Shown here piece by piece: positions 37,190 through 48,874 of a stretch of 64,000 nucleotides of DNA. Location of the stretch: positions 11,292,446 through 11,356,445 of the forward strand of contig NC_063261.1 of assembly GCF_019578655.1 (NCBI RefSeq). Reading direction: 5' to 3'. Position numbers and translations under genes: made by a program. The number at the start of each line of letters is the position of its first letter. The stretch's first letter is position 1. The notes beneath the pieces are model-generated. The model saw only the letters and a program-made list of their open reading frames with translations, was not told the DNA's origin and made no database searches. The stretch is from Ricinus communis (taxonomy: Eukaryota > Streptophyta > Magnoliopsida > Malpighiales > Euphorbiaceae).

Positions 37190-37958
37190 AAGAAATTTTA
37201 AAACCGAATCTCTGGTTCCTTCTTCTAGTAAGAAAACTTATGATCTTACTATGATTTTGGACAAAGGGAAGAAGTTGAAAAACCCTCTTCCTACTGTTCA
37301 GGAACTCCAGAAGGAGATTAAAACCATCAAAACAGAACTCAAAGAGTTGAAAGAAAAACAACAAAATGATTCTGTTTTGCTTCAAAGCCTGATCCTCAAG
37401 CAGAATAGTGATTCTGATTCTGATGAGGAAAATGATTTTCAAAACCTTGAAGTTTCTGAAAATGTTCCTGAAAACTTTATCAATGTTTTAAAGGAAATTA
37501 CTTCAAGAAAATATTTGATTCAAATAAAGCTTGTTTTCCCTGGTGATTTCCAGATAGAAACCATCGCGTTGTTTGATACAGGAGCAGACCTCAATTGTAT
37601 CAACTGCGAACTGGTTCCTAGAAGGTTTCATCAAGAAACCAAAGAAAGGCTGACTTCAGCCAATTCTTCAAAAATTAAGATTGCTGGTAAAACTGAAGCC
37701 GCAATTCTTAATAATAATATTGCTTTAAAAAATGTTTTTATTCTTACAAAGGATCTTCAGCAAACTGTCATCTTAGGGACTCCGTTTATCAATTTGATAA
37801 CTCCCTTTAAAGTGACAACTGCTGGTATCATTTTCAAAGCCAAAGATTCGAAGATTATTTTTCCTTTTATAGAAAAACCAAAAAAGAGAAATTTGAATCT
37901 TATCAAAGCACATTCCATTTACAATTTTGAAATCAATGCTTTGATCAAAGGTAAATAA
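37190..37958 (+). pseudogene. Aspartic protease region of the endogenous pararetrovirus
   Basis: This frame overlaps the end of the previous one. A coiled-coil-like Lys/Glu stretch leads to ALFDTGADLNCINCELV, the retropepsin active site (DTGA at 37575-37586). VILGTPFINLITPFKV follows, the usual C-terminal motif. A stop is at 37956. The catalytic motif itself is intact. Confidence 0.85.
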
Positions 37959-37985
37959 ACCCATCTTTCTCATCTTCAACAAGAT

Positions 37986-38985
37986 GTGGGTTTGAAGAGA
38001 ATCCTAGATCAACTGCAAAATAATTTTATTCAAAGAAAAATTTCTGATTTTCAAATGAAGATTGAGAATGAACTCTGTTATGATCTTCCAAATGCTTTTT
38101 GGAATCGGAAGCAACATATGGTAGATTTGCCATATGAAAATGATTTTTCAGATAAGCAAATCCCTACCAAAGCCAGACCCATTCAGATGAATGAGTCTTT
38201 AGAAAGCCATTGCAGATTAGAGATTAAAGATCTTGAGTCTAAAGGTTTAATTTCAAAGTCTAGATCACCTTGGTCTTGTGCAGCTTTCTATGCAATAAGA
38301 ATAGCGAGATAGAAAGAGGAACTCCTAGGCTAGTGATCAACTACAAACCCCTGAACAAAGCTCTTAAGTGGATTAGGTATCCTATTCCAAATAAGAAAGA
38401 TCTTTTACAAAAACTGCATTCTGCATTCATCTTTTCAAAGTTTGACATGAAATCAGGATTTTAGCAAATCCAGATTGATCCAAAAGATCGTTACAAAACG
38501 GCATTTACAGTCTCATTCGGTCAATATGAGTGGAATGTCATGCCTTTTGGATTAAAAATGCCCTTCCGAATTTCGGGAAAATCATGAATGACATTTTTAA
38601 TCCATTTTCAAAGTTCGCATTGTCTACATAGATGATGTTTTAATCTTTTCAAATTCCATTGAATAAAGATTTTAAACACCTAGAAACGTTTTTCTATGTT
38701 GTTAAGAAAAATGGTTTAGTGGTTTCAAAGTCTAAGATATCTCTTTTCAAACGAAATTAGATTTCTTGGTCATTACATCTCTCGGGGTACAATTACCAAT
38801 CGAGAGATCCCTTGCATTCACTTCCAAAGTTTCCGGATAAAATTTTGGAAAAACCCGACTTCAAAGATTTCTTGGTAGTTTAAATTATGTCATGGATTTT
38901 TATCCTAATTTAAACTGTCTCGCAAAGCCCTGCATGATAGGCTAAGAAAAACCCCCCTCCTCGTCCGATCAAAGATACAAAGATT
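37986..38985 (+). pseudogene. Reverse transcriptase of the endogenous pararetrovirus
   Basis: Pieces in different frames carry the RT motifs in order: PTKARPIQMNESLE and SRSPWSCAAFY (to 38312), then PRLVINYKPLNKALKWIRYP and FSKFDMKSGF, cut by an in-frame TAG at 38462. YEWNVMPFGLK follows, then YIDD at 38625-38636. A small deletion or shift lies between the last two. The catalytic YIDD is intact but the frame is not. Confidence 0.85.
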
Positions 38986-39444
38986 GTCCAAAGCATTAAA
39001 AAACAAGTTTTAGAAATTCCTTGCCTGCATCTAGCTAATCCTTCTGCATTTAAGATTGTAGAAACGGATGCATCAGAGTTAGGATATGGTGGGATTCTAA
39101 AGCAAGTTCAAAATTCCAAAGAATGTATTGTCCAGTTTACTTCTGCTCACTGGAATGATACCCAAAAGAATTATTCTACTATCAAAAAGGAAATCCTTTC
39201 GATAGTTCTCTGTATTTCTAAATTTCAAAGCGATCTTTTAAATCAAAAATTTCTTTTAAGGATTGATTGCAAGTCTGCAAAAGAAGTTTTACAAAAAGAT
39301 GTTCAAAATATAGCTTCAAAAAAGATTTCCGCCCGTTGGCAAGCTATCTTATCTGTTTTTGATTTTGAGATTGAATTTATTCGAGGAGAATCAAATTCTA
39401 TTCCTGACTTTCTAACCAGAGAGTTCTTACAAAAACAGGAGTGA
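38986..39444 (+). pseudogene. RNase H of the endogenous pararetrovirus
   Basis: A stretch with the RNase H acidic residues in order: VETDASELGYGGIL (Asp), YSTIKKEILSI (Glu), LLRIDCKSAKEVL (Asp). It ends at a TGA at 39442. This is the best-preserved part of the viral copy. Confidence 0.85.
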
Positions 39445-39450
39445 TACAAA

Positions 39451-39567
39451 ATGCCAAGAAAATCGAGGTCCAAAGAAGAAAAGTCGACGGCTAGTTCAAA
39501 GCCGGCCCAATTTCAAAGCCCAGTGAAGGAAGTTCTCCCTTCAACTTCAAAGCCCATCAGAACTTAG
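39451..39567 (+). CDS. Small 38-codon reading frame after the RT-RNase H stop
   Basis: It begins with ATG 6 bases after the RNase H stop and reads MPRKSRSKEEKSTASSKP and on to TAG at 39565. It is basic and Ser-rich. It may be a second small viral ORF or a chance frame; no family is recognised. Confidence 0.3.
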   Translation: MPRKSRSKEEKSTASSKPAQFQSPVKEVLPSTSKPIRT

Positions 39568-39840
39568 AACTTAGAAGAACTTAGAAGAGAAAGAGAAGCT
39601 CTTCTGTTATCTAGTTCTCACAGAAGAAATTAGAGTGAAAAGAGTGAGTGAGAGAGAGAGAAATCTTGTAACTCCTCTTGTAAGTCTATATTCTTCTTGT
39701 TTCAAAGTTTTACAAAGTTGTATGATTGTTTAAAGCTTTCAAAGTTGTTTATATGTTTATGTTCAAAGTCTGTTATTATCAATAAAGCATTCAAAGTTTT
39801 GTTCTTTGTCTATCTTCTTCTTCCCTGTTTCTTTCATCAG
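39568..39840 (+). other. 3' non-coding region of the viral copy with TTCAAAG repeats
   Basis: A GA-rich stretch (39590-39665) is followed by four ttcaaag motifs in about 100 bases and an AATAAA polyadenylation signal at 39780-39785. It probably corresponds to the viral intergenic region. Confidence 0.5.
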
Positions 39841-41242
39841 GCGTATGCTCTGTGCTTGCCTCGTAAGAGGATCCTGCACATCAGAAACTTGCTGATTGTT
39901 TCTGTCCAAATTTATTTTCAGATCTATAAGTTTATAGGCTGGAAAATATCATGTCTAATAAGTTAGGATTTTACTTTAAATAAATTAAAATCTGAGTAAT
40001 ATCATTCTAATTAAATTAATAGCTTATTATTAAAATAAAATTATAGTTTAAACTTAAATTATAATAAAATCTTATCATTCTTACAAGTTAAGATTTAAAT
40101 AATAATCTACAATGATTAATGTCATCAAAATATTAGTATAGGGGTTTGATATTATTCAAATAAAAGTATAGAGACTCAATCCCACAAAATAAAATATAAA
40201 GAAAAATCTAAAAATTATTTTTACATGTATTAACAGCGTATGTAATAGACACTCCTAACTATTGTTGGAAAAAAGCTTATATAAAAAAAAATCTTATCTA
40301 ATAATAACTGCATCTTATTCATCGAAATATATACAAATGATCGTACAATGTACGAGTAAATGACTAAATTCTTTTGACATGCGTTACTATTTTGAAGGTT
40401 TTTGTTTTGATATGTATACTTATTTTTTATACATGAAATTTAAATTTATTTTAATATTATGATTTTTTGTTAATTTAATAATTAATAAATTATGTTCTTT
40501 TTGATATGTGTCACTATTTTAAAAAACTTTATTTTGACATATATACTTATTTTATGGCAAATGAAATTTAAACTTATGTGTAATGTTATATTTTTATTAA
40601 TTTATTACTTAATAAATTATATTTCTATTAGACAATAAATCTCATCCTACAAAACAGAATTATAATTATATATTTTATTATTATATTAACCAATAAATTA
40701 ATTTTTTAATTAGGTAATAATTCTAATTCTAATTCTAAAAATAACATTTCAAATTAATATTTTTAATATCATATCAATTAACAAGTTAGTTTTCTAATTA
40801 TATAATAATTTTTAATGTTAAAAATAGTAAGATTAATTAATAATTCGTACAAAATAAAATCAATCAATAATTATTTAGCCCCCAGTTAATTTATATGATA
40901 CTAAAAATTAATTAATAAATATTTTAAAAATTATCTTTATATTACTGTATTAATAAAATTTAAAAAATTAAATTTTAATACTAATATATCAAAATTTTTA
41001 TTAAATTTTATATATAGATTCAATTTTTATTATTATTTATCGTTAAAATAATAACAATAGTCATACAACACACATATAAATAACTAATTAATGCTTAGTT
41101 ATAAGAATGGTATATCAAGTTTAAGGTTTCTCTAATTAATAGTTAATTTACCTTTCAAGAAAAATTAATTGTTCGTTTGATTGAAGAATTTCCAATGACT
41201 TATTATAATGACACTAAGCTTGTAGTCTCTGACTCTTTACTG
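39841..41242. other. AT-rich spacer with tandem and inverted copies
   Basis: No gene recognised. A 126-bp period duplication (starting about 40376 and 40502) shares a ctattttg-aa...tttt-ttttga-at-tatacttattt core, also found inverted at 32390-32480. A stretch at 40130-40260 resembles 33365-33560 inverted. Confidence 0.5.
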
Positions 41243-41247
41243 CTAAT
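41243..41247. repeat. Target-site duplication CTAAT, left copy
   Basis: ctaat before the left LTR equals 48870-48874 after the right LTR. Confidence 0.85.
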
Positions 41248-42547
41248 TGATAGGTCCAAATTATATATAGTTATTTAGGGTATTTTAGAGCTTTAATGAT
41301 ACATTTTCTATATATAATATGGTGGAAATATATAATTTTATCACACTTAAGCTTAATTATCTATTTTCAAATAATATTAGCCAAGAGAGGAAAAATATGT
41401 AGAAAATACTTTAAAATAGGCCTAATAGGACATGTTTACTGACAAGATCCAAAATCAAAACGTATGGACTGGATATTTTGATGGGCTAGCCGAAAATCAC
41501 AATGCACATGCGGGCAATTTAGTTATTTTGTATTATTATTAGGATTTATATTTAGAGTTATTATGGGATAATATTTGATGGAAATAATGATATCTATGAT
41601 CTTATCTATTAGGTAGACTTATATTTGATCTACTTATTTTTAGGGAGACTTTTCTTGGTGGAGGACTTTTTTCTATACATTTCTTTGCGAATCTAGTTCT
41701 AAAGGAGGAGGAGTGGTCTCTCTTATCTACTCTCTACAATTCTCTACAGTTCATTTTCTTCAAACATTTTAGTTTTAGTATTGTTATTCTTTCAAGATCT
41801 AAAAAAGCTTTTGAAGAAATGAAGAGTGAGGATTAATCATCTTCCTACCTTTAAGAAATTCTAAATCTAAAGGGAGCTTTAACTTTCTATCATGTTTTTA
41901 TGTTTTTCTATTTACTTACCACAATTATTGGATTAAATATCTCAGGCTAGTCTTCTTAAGTATTTAGTTTAGCCTTTTTACTTATGTATTAACCTTGTTT
42001 ATTTTTATCTGATGAATGATTTATTTACCTTCATATTTTTATTAGTTTCAATTATTATTGTTGGTTGACCATCATATTAATTTAATAATAATAATTGGTA
42101 TGAAAATATTTAGGCCAAATATATTAGAAACATCATATTTACTTCAATCTATGTTGGTAAAAGAAACTTTAGTTACATCATTAGCTTGAGTGATTAAAAG
42201 AAAAATGACATGATCATTTCATTCATTAGATCTATGCTTAAGGTTAAAATAAGAAGATTACTACGTAATTGGCTATGCCAAATACTATTTTTATCATATA
42301 GTTTATTAAAATCATATTATTTGTATATTTTATATTTTTAGTTTATTTTATTACTGTATGAACATCATATTACTTTTTTAAAATATCGGTTTAGAGTGTT
42401 TAGATTTATTTTTAGTGTTTTAATGTTAATAATTAGTCTATGTAATAAAGGGCCTCATAGTTCCTTGAGAGATCAACCTCGAGGTGAATTTACTGCTTAA
42501 CTATAAGAACAGTTTGTGCACTTGCGAGTATTAACTTAGACACATCA
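41248..42547 (+). repeat. Left (5') LTR, 1300 bp
   Basis: Begins TGATAGGTCCAAATTATATA and ends GACACATCA. It aligns along its length with 47567-48869. Confidence 0.9.
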
Positions 42548-42553
42548 AGTTTT

Positions 42554-42570
42554 TGGCACCGTTGTCGGAG
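42554..42570 (+). promoter_or_regulatory. Primer-binding site, tRNA-Asp type
   Basis: tggcaccgttgtcggag matches the tRNA-Asp complement with three changes and lies 7 bases past the LTR. Confidence 0.75.
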
Positions 42571-42716
42571 AACTGTGTCCAAGTTTTATTATATTGAGTG
42601 ATTGTCAAAATTGTCTTACATTTGTTTATTTTGTGATTTATTTCATTTATGTGTTTGTGGTTTATTTTTAAATATTATTTTTAAGTTCTTAGATTTGGAA
42701 TTTTTTTTTGTTTTGT

Positions 42717-44580
42717 ATGCCTGGCCAAAAAATAAATTTTAGTGATTCATCAACTCAAAATACATACAACTCGAGATCAGCTGTTAGAAAGGCAGAAGAA
42801 GACCAAGAAATAAAGAGTGAGTTTGTGCTTGAAAAAGTTGAAGAGAAATAAAAAAAAGAAGTTGAGATCATAACAAAGCCACAAAGAGAAGTAGCAATTG
42901 AAATGTGAATGACTTGAAAGAATATGCACGGCCTATAATTGGTAACACTATTTCATACATAGTTCTAGGTGATGCATCTAGGAATTATGAACTTAAGAAC
43001 ATATATTTTAATATGCTTCCTTCATTTTATGGTATGCCTAGGTAGGATGCATTCACATTTATTAGAGAATTTTATGGCATAGTTCATACTTTTTCATTAT
43101 CTAGACTAGATGAGGATCAATTGAAAATGAGGTGTTTCCCTCATTCATTGAAAGAAAAAACAAATGCTTGGTTAATAGCCTTGCCTCCTAATTCTTTGAG
43201 AACTTGAGATAAAGTTTACTAAAATTTTACGAGTAAATTTTACTCACATCAAAAGACCAAAGAATTAAGGGCTGAATTTTCTAACTTTTATCAAAAGGAT
43301 ACTGAATCCTTTCATGAAGCTTGGGATCGCTTCAAATGACTTTTATTGCAATACCCACACCATGGATATCCACTTCCAGTAACCAACCAATTATTTTATA
43401 ATGGGCTGACACAGCAATATCAATATATGATAGATAATGCAGCTAGGGGTTCTATGTTAGAAAAGACAAATATTAAGATGTATGAAATCTTTGAGATGTT
43501 AGGAGCTAACTCGAAACAAAATAGTGTAAAGATAAAAAGAGTAAGAGCGAATGAAGTAGTAGCTAGTAGTGAAATGACTATGCAAATAGTTGAATTAACT
43601 AAGTAAGTTAAGATACTTGCTTCAACAAAAAATGCACCAAGTAATGAGATGTGTGGTATTCATGGTACTTATTATCATAGTGCTAATATTTATTAATCTT
43701 TTGATACTTATACATGAAATGTATATGAGCAAATAAATTTGATGGATTCTTATCAACCCAGCAGCCTATGAATAACTCTTATTCCAACACAAATAATCCA
43801 TGTTGGAGAAACTATCTAAATTCTTGTTAGAGAAACAATGATCAAAACTCACCATAAATTTTGAGGAATCCAAATCAGTCTCATTACCAAAACCAAGATT
43901 CTCAATTCCAAAGAAAATCCAATTCTTCCTTTCAAGATCAAGAATAAACTTTTCAATCTAATGAGCAAAGAAAGCCAAGTTTGGAAGAAACACTTCAATC
44001 ATTTATGATGGCTTTTCATGGTAGGATGAAGAGGAATGAGAAAAAAATAGATTCCATTGAGATTTGAATGAAATATTTAGAAGCTTAGACGGGACAAATT
44101 GTTGAAGATGTTCAATAGCTAAAGAAAGGGAAACTACCAAGTGGACCTGAACAAGCCAATGCTATTAACATTATTAATAATGGTAAGGTAGTTGATAATA
44201 AAGTCGATATGGAGACTAGAAGAGATTCTTCTTCTTATGCAGGTACACCTAAGATGATGGATTAGTGGAAGTAAAATTCAGTTAAGCAAGCATGCAAAAT
44301 GAAGAAAAAGTAGAGCCTAATTTTAAGCTTGAGAAGAAAAAAATGAAGCATTTTTTAGACCTGAATTCTATAAAATAGCTAAGCCTTATAGAGCACATAT
44401 TCCTTTTCTAAACCAACTCAAAGAGAGCAAAAAGGATAAGCAATTTTTTGAAAATATATTCTGGTTGGATGTTATTAGGAATAAGCTAGCATATGCAAAG
44501 TTCTTTAAAGAGTTAGGGATACACAAAAAAATGAAAAAGTACAAGTCTCAAAGAAAGCAAGTGCAATTCTTAAACAATAG
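42717..44580 (+). pseudogene. Gag of Athila-type element
   Basis: ATG at 42717 (MPGQKINFSDSSTQNTYNSR). Scattered frames with stops follow. The best piece, 43346-43606, reads PHHGYPLPVTNQLFYNGLTQ, then TNIKMYEIFEMLGANSKQ, and matches the gag of the minus-strand relative at 59706-60345. Near 43790-43860 a Tyr/Asn/Trp-rich stretch remains. Confidence 0.75.
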
Positions 44581-44589
44581 TTTTCAATT

Positions 44590-45000
44590 AAGATGAAGGA
44601 TCTTGGTAGCTTCACCATTGATATTATAATGGGTAACAAAAAGGTTATAAAAGACATATTAAATTTGGGAGCAAGCATCAACTTGATGCCTTATTTAATT
44701 TTAGGTTGGCTTGGGGGAGTTGAAGCTAACCACTATATCTCTTCAATTGGCTAATAGATCAATAAAATATCAAAGAGGAGTGGAAGACTTGCTAGTTCAA
44801 GTAGGTAAATTAATAATCCCTTTGATTTTGTAGTATTTGATATAGAAAATATACCAGGAAGGAATAAGGAGCAAATTATTCTCCTTGGTAGGCCTTTCAT
44901 GATAACTACTAGAATTGTGATTGATGTGCATAATGAGAAACTTACCATGATAGTTTTAGGAGAAACTTATGGAATTTAAAGTGTTTGATTCTCTAACTTT
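44590..45000 (+). pseudogene. Protease of Athila-type element, active-site Asp lost
   Basis: MKDLGSFTIDIIMGNKK leads to DILNLGASINLMP. The codon for the catalytic Asp is AAT (Asn) at 44662-44664; the relative at 58510 keeps Asp. Later fragments (LLGRPFMITTRIVIDVHNEK type, in two frames) complete the fold. It is non-functional. Confidence 0.75.
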
Positions 45001-45114
45001 CTCTCTTAAATATACTATTGATGAGTATTCATATGTTGATTTTTTTAGATTCTCTTGTTTATAAAAAAATATATAATGATATTCCATTATTAATTAATAA
45101 AAGCTTTTGTGACA

Positions 45115-45206
45115 CTTTAGATGTTCGCATTAAGAATATAAAGTCATACTTAAAAAGAATGATTTATAGCCAAGAGGTGGAGTGCATGGATGAACGTCCA
45201 CCATGA
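45115..45206 (+). pseudogene. C-terminal end of pol
   Basis: YLKRMIYSQEVECMDERPP followed by TGA at 45204 corresponds to the last residues of pol in the relative ([11 protein letters not shown] at about 55045-55017, minus strand). It follows protease-linker sequence within about 100 bases, so roughly 3 kb of pol has been deleted. Confidence 0.7.
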
Positions 45207-45811
45207 TCATAATCAGAAATGTCTAGCTATAAACAATAAACTTAGCAATTATTTTTTTTTTTATTCATTTAAGTTATTTTTTATTTTTTTATTTTTATTT
45301 TTAATATTTTATTTTTATTTTGTAGGCCTATGAAAGAAATATTAGCATTCTTGCCTTCTTTGATTCCTAAAAGGTAATATTTCTCAATGTGGTAACATGT
45401 CAATTTATTTTTTTATATCATACTTTCATGTTTAATTGATCTTATATTATTATGTGAAAATTGTGTGCTTAGTATATATTGAATATTGATTAATTATTAA
45501 GAAATTATTAATTAGAAATTATTTTACCTTAGGCATGTCTTTTTTCCTTATAGAATTAGGACTTAGTTATTTTTCTTAATATGCTTGTCATTAGTTAGGA
45601 ATCAGTTAAATTTTGTTTACATAATATTAATTATTTTAGTGATTTTCTTGCTTTTAAATTCTTATTTTGTTTAAATTATTAATAGAAGTTAATTTTTATT
45701 TTAAATTGTTAATTTAGTTATTTTCGTTCAAATTTATATTTTTCATTAATGATTTGCTCTTGGAGTGCATAAAAATTAATTACAAGTGTTCAAAAATTTT
45801 GAAAAAAAAAT

Positions 45812-46105
45812 CACGCAAGGTAGCTTGTGGCAATGCAAAGTCACACATGCCCATAGTAGCAGTAGTAGTGCAACGGTCGCATGGGCCCGTAGCAGCAGCA
45901 ATGCATAAGCAGACGAGTCAACAACAAGAAGCCATTTGTGGAGTGCAGAGAGGATGTGGGGCGTGAGACGTGCGACAACACGTTGTCAGCTGTAGGGCGC
46001 GGAGTAGCCTGCATACGAGACATAAGCAGCCACGTCCAAGCCACAGGGCATTGGACAAGCGACACTAGCAAGTTGTGGGGCACGAAGAGTGCGGTTTTCC
46101 AGCAT
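45812..46105. other. GC-rich spacer after pol
   Basis: About 290 bases much richer in G and C than the flanks, containing gggcccgtagca at 45883-45894, also present in the GC-rich spacer of the relative (54569-54580, minus strand). No conserved protein frame. Confidence 0.65.
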
Positions 46106-46535
46106 ATTTGGGTGATTTTTGAGAAAGTTTGAATTAATTAAAATAAATAAAAATTATGCGAATTACTTTTAGGAATAATAGTTTTATTTAAGTTAAACTA
46201 TATTATATTTAGACCCTAAATACATCCAAATATAATATCTCTTTTCTTCTTTGCCTCTCGAAAATGCATTCTTCCTAATATGCATAGTCATGTAATTTAT
46301 TTAGGACTTTATTTTAAGATCTATTCTAATATTTTTATTTATTTTTAAAATTTATTATTTATTTATAATTATCAATAATATGTATTCAAGTGTGCTTCTA
46401 AGGTTGGATTGATGGAAATTGGAATTCAAGTTAATGGCTTACTATGCATTGCAAAAATCCAAAGTATTCTATTTTTTTTCCTCCTTGTTCTTTATTTTCA
46501 TATATGCTAATGACATTGAGGACAATGTCAAATTT

Positions 46536-46547
46536 AAGTGTGGGGAG
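46536..46547 (+). promoter_or_regulatory. Internal polypurine-like signal
   Basis: aagtgtggggag preceded by ttgaggacaatgtc, about 1.0 kb before the right LTR. Confidence 0.5.
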
Positions 46548-47552
46548 TAAAATAGAATATTTCTTCAATTAAATTTTATATGCCATGTAAATTAGCAACT
46601 TTGGTTAATTTTTTATAAAATTTTAAATTTTCTTATTGAGCTTTTTGTTATTATTCTTTATAAGAGTTAATGAAAGAATGATATTGTGTTTAATTCTTAA
46701 ACTATTGAGTTAGTTTTTGACATACATATATGTGAACTCATAAGGTTAGTTGTGATTAATTGATCAAGTATTCATTATTTACATATGAAAATGATAAGTA
46801 GTTTGACAAGTTCGAGTTAGGTATAATTAGAAGTGTATGATATAGATTATTATTTCCTTGTTATAAAATTGGTTTGCTTAAGTTTAGTGAGATATGATAC
46901 GGATAAATAAAAAACTCTAAGTTTAATAATTCTACTTCACTAATTTTAGATGCTTAGTAACTGAGAATCTTCATAACCAATATTGATTTTCGTGTAAAAC
47001 GATAATTGAGATTATGAGTATACAAAGAATCTTGATTGTATGTTATGTTGAGTAACCAGGTTCATTAATTACCCATGTTTACATTTGCGTAAAAAGATAT
47101 AACATCTCAAGAAAGAAAGAAATTCCTCAAGTATCAAGTTTAAATTCAAGGGATGCAAAGAAAGAGAAGAAAAAAGTTAAAATAAAAGAGCTATAAAAGC
47201 AAATGTTATGAAAAATGACAATTGTTCTCTTGTTAATGAATGAAAGTTTTCCTTTTGAATAAGATTATAATGATTTGGATTATGCACCATAGTTGTATCC
47301 TTTGGAGATGAGTTAGGTTACTTGTTGTGAAACAAGTGTGAAAGATTGGATGGTTGAATCTTTTGATTAACAATGATTGAGTTTACACTTTTAAAGAAAA
47401 TTTTGATGATTCAAGTTATTCTTGGATTTGTATAATCTTTGCATTAGTGAGATTCTTTTGAGTAATAGCTTGAAGTTGAATATGATTGTTTTTCATGATT
47501 TTTGCAAAGGTTAATCCTAAATTGCTATTTACTTCAGGACAAGTAAAAGTTT

Positions 47553-47562
47553 AAGTGTGCGA
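47553..47562 (+). promoter_or_regulatory. Polypurine tract region before the right LTR
   Basis: aagtgtgcga lies directly before the LTR start at 47567, in the same context as the related elements. Confidence 0.6.
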
Positions 47563-47566
47563 TATT

Positions 47567-48869
47567 TGATATGTCCAAATTATATATAGTTATTTAGGAT
47601 ATTTTAGAGCTTTAACAATATATTTTCTATATATAATATGGTGAAAATATGTATTTTTACCTCACTTAAGCTTAATTGTCTATTTTTAAATAATGTTAGT
47701 CAAAAGAGAAAAAATATGAAAAAGATACTTAAAAATGGGCCTAATAGACTGTATTTACTCACAAGATCCAAAATCAAGATGCATGGATTGGATATTTTAA
47801 TGGATTAGCCGAAAATCACTATTCACATTGGGGCAATTTAATTATTTGTATTATTATTAGGATTTATATTAACAGTTATTATGGGATAATATTTGGTGGA
47901 GATAAGAATATCTATATTTTATTAGATAGACTTATATTTCATATACTTATCTTTAGGGAGACTTATTTTAGTGGAGGACTCTTCTTTATATATATCTCCC
48001 CAAATCTAGTTCTAAAGGAGAAAGATAGATCTCTCTTATTTGCTTTCTGCTACATCTCTCATATGCATCTATCCACCATTTTTGTTTCTACAATTCTTTA
48101 TAGTTCATCTTCTCTAAACACTTTAGTTTTAGTATTGTTATTCTTTCAAGATCTAAATAAGCTTTTCAAGAAGTGAAGAGTGAGAATCAATTGTTTTCCT
48201 ACCTTGAACAAATTCTGAATCTAGAGGAAGCTTTGATTTTCTATCTTGTTTTTATGTCTTTCTATTTAATTACCATGATCATTAAGTTAGATATGTTAGA
48301 CTAATTTTCTTAAGCATTTACGTTAACCTTTTTACTTATATATTAACCTTGTTATCTTTTTATCTAATGAATGATTTATTTATCTTTATATCTTTATTAG
48401 TTGTAGTTATTATTTTTACTTGACCATCATATTAATTTAATAATAAGAATTTTTATGAAAACATTTAAATTGAATGTATTACATGTGACCAGCTACCAGG
48501 AAAAGAATTCAATTACTTCAATATATGTTGGAAAAGGAACACCACCATCTCATTCATTATATCAATATTTAAGGTTAAAATAAGGAGATTACTAAGTAAT
48601 TGGTTAGATTAAATATTACTTTTATCATATAATTTATTAAAATCATATTGTTTGTGTATTTATATTATTATTTTATTTTATTACTTTATGAACATTATAT
48701 TACTTTCTCAAAATATTGATTTAGAGTATTTAAATTTATTTTTAGTGTTGATAATTAGTTTATAGAATAAGTGGCTTCATAATTCCTTGATAGATCGATC
48801 TCGAAATAAATTTACAACTTTACTATAAGAACAGTTCGTATCCTTGCAAATATTAACTTAGACACATCA
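47567..48869 (+). repeat. Right (3') LTR, 1303 bp
   Basis: Begins TGATATGTCC and ends GACACATCA, followed by CTAAT. Confidence 0.9.
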
Positions 48870-48874
48870 CTAAT
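48870..48874. repeat. Target-site duplication CTAAT, right copy
   Basis: Equals 41243-41247. Confidence 0.85.

Larger units (their letters stand above)
33907..39567 (+). mobile_element. Endogenous pararetrovirus (Caulimoviridae), defective
   Basis: Over 5.6 kb the order movement protein, coat protein with zinc knuckle, protease, reverse transcriptase and RNase H is preserved. There is no integrase and no LTR, as expected for a plant pararetrovirus integrated by chance. The arrangement of all domains in one series fits florendovirus- or petuvirus-like members; the genus is inference. Numerous stops and frame shifts (34648, 36054, 36658, 37187, 37956, about 38290, 38462 and others) show it cannot express its proteins. 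The ends are not sharp; virus-like sequence may extend to about 39840. No tRNA-Met primer site was seen at the edges. Confidence 0.85.
41248..48869 (+). mobile_element. Athila-type Ty3/gypsy element, internally deleted, 7.6 kb
   Basis: LTRs at 41248-42547 and 47567-48869, TG...CA ends, and a CTAAT duplication on both sides. The interior holds a tRNA-Asp-type primer site, gag, protease, and then directly the end of pol. RT, RNase H, integrase and ORF1 are missing. The LTRs differ at many sites, so this is an old copy. It belongs to the same family as the element at 50280-62061, in the opposite orientation. Confidence 0.9.

Noticed and set aside
39697..39966. 89-codon frame after the viral copy
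   Set aside because: Hydrophobic, low-complexity translation of a T-rich region that contains the polyadenylation signal and TTCAAAG repeats.
45754..46132. Overlapping frames on both strands across the other GC-rich island
   Set aside because: They are open because GC-rich sequence has few stop codons; no conservation with the relative.
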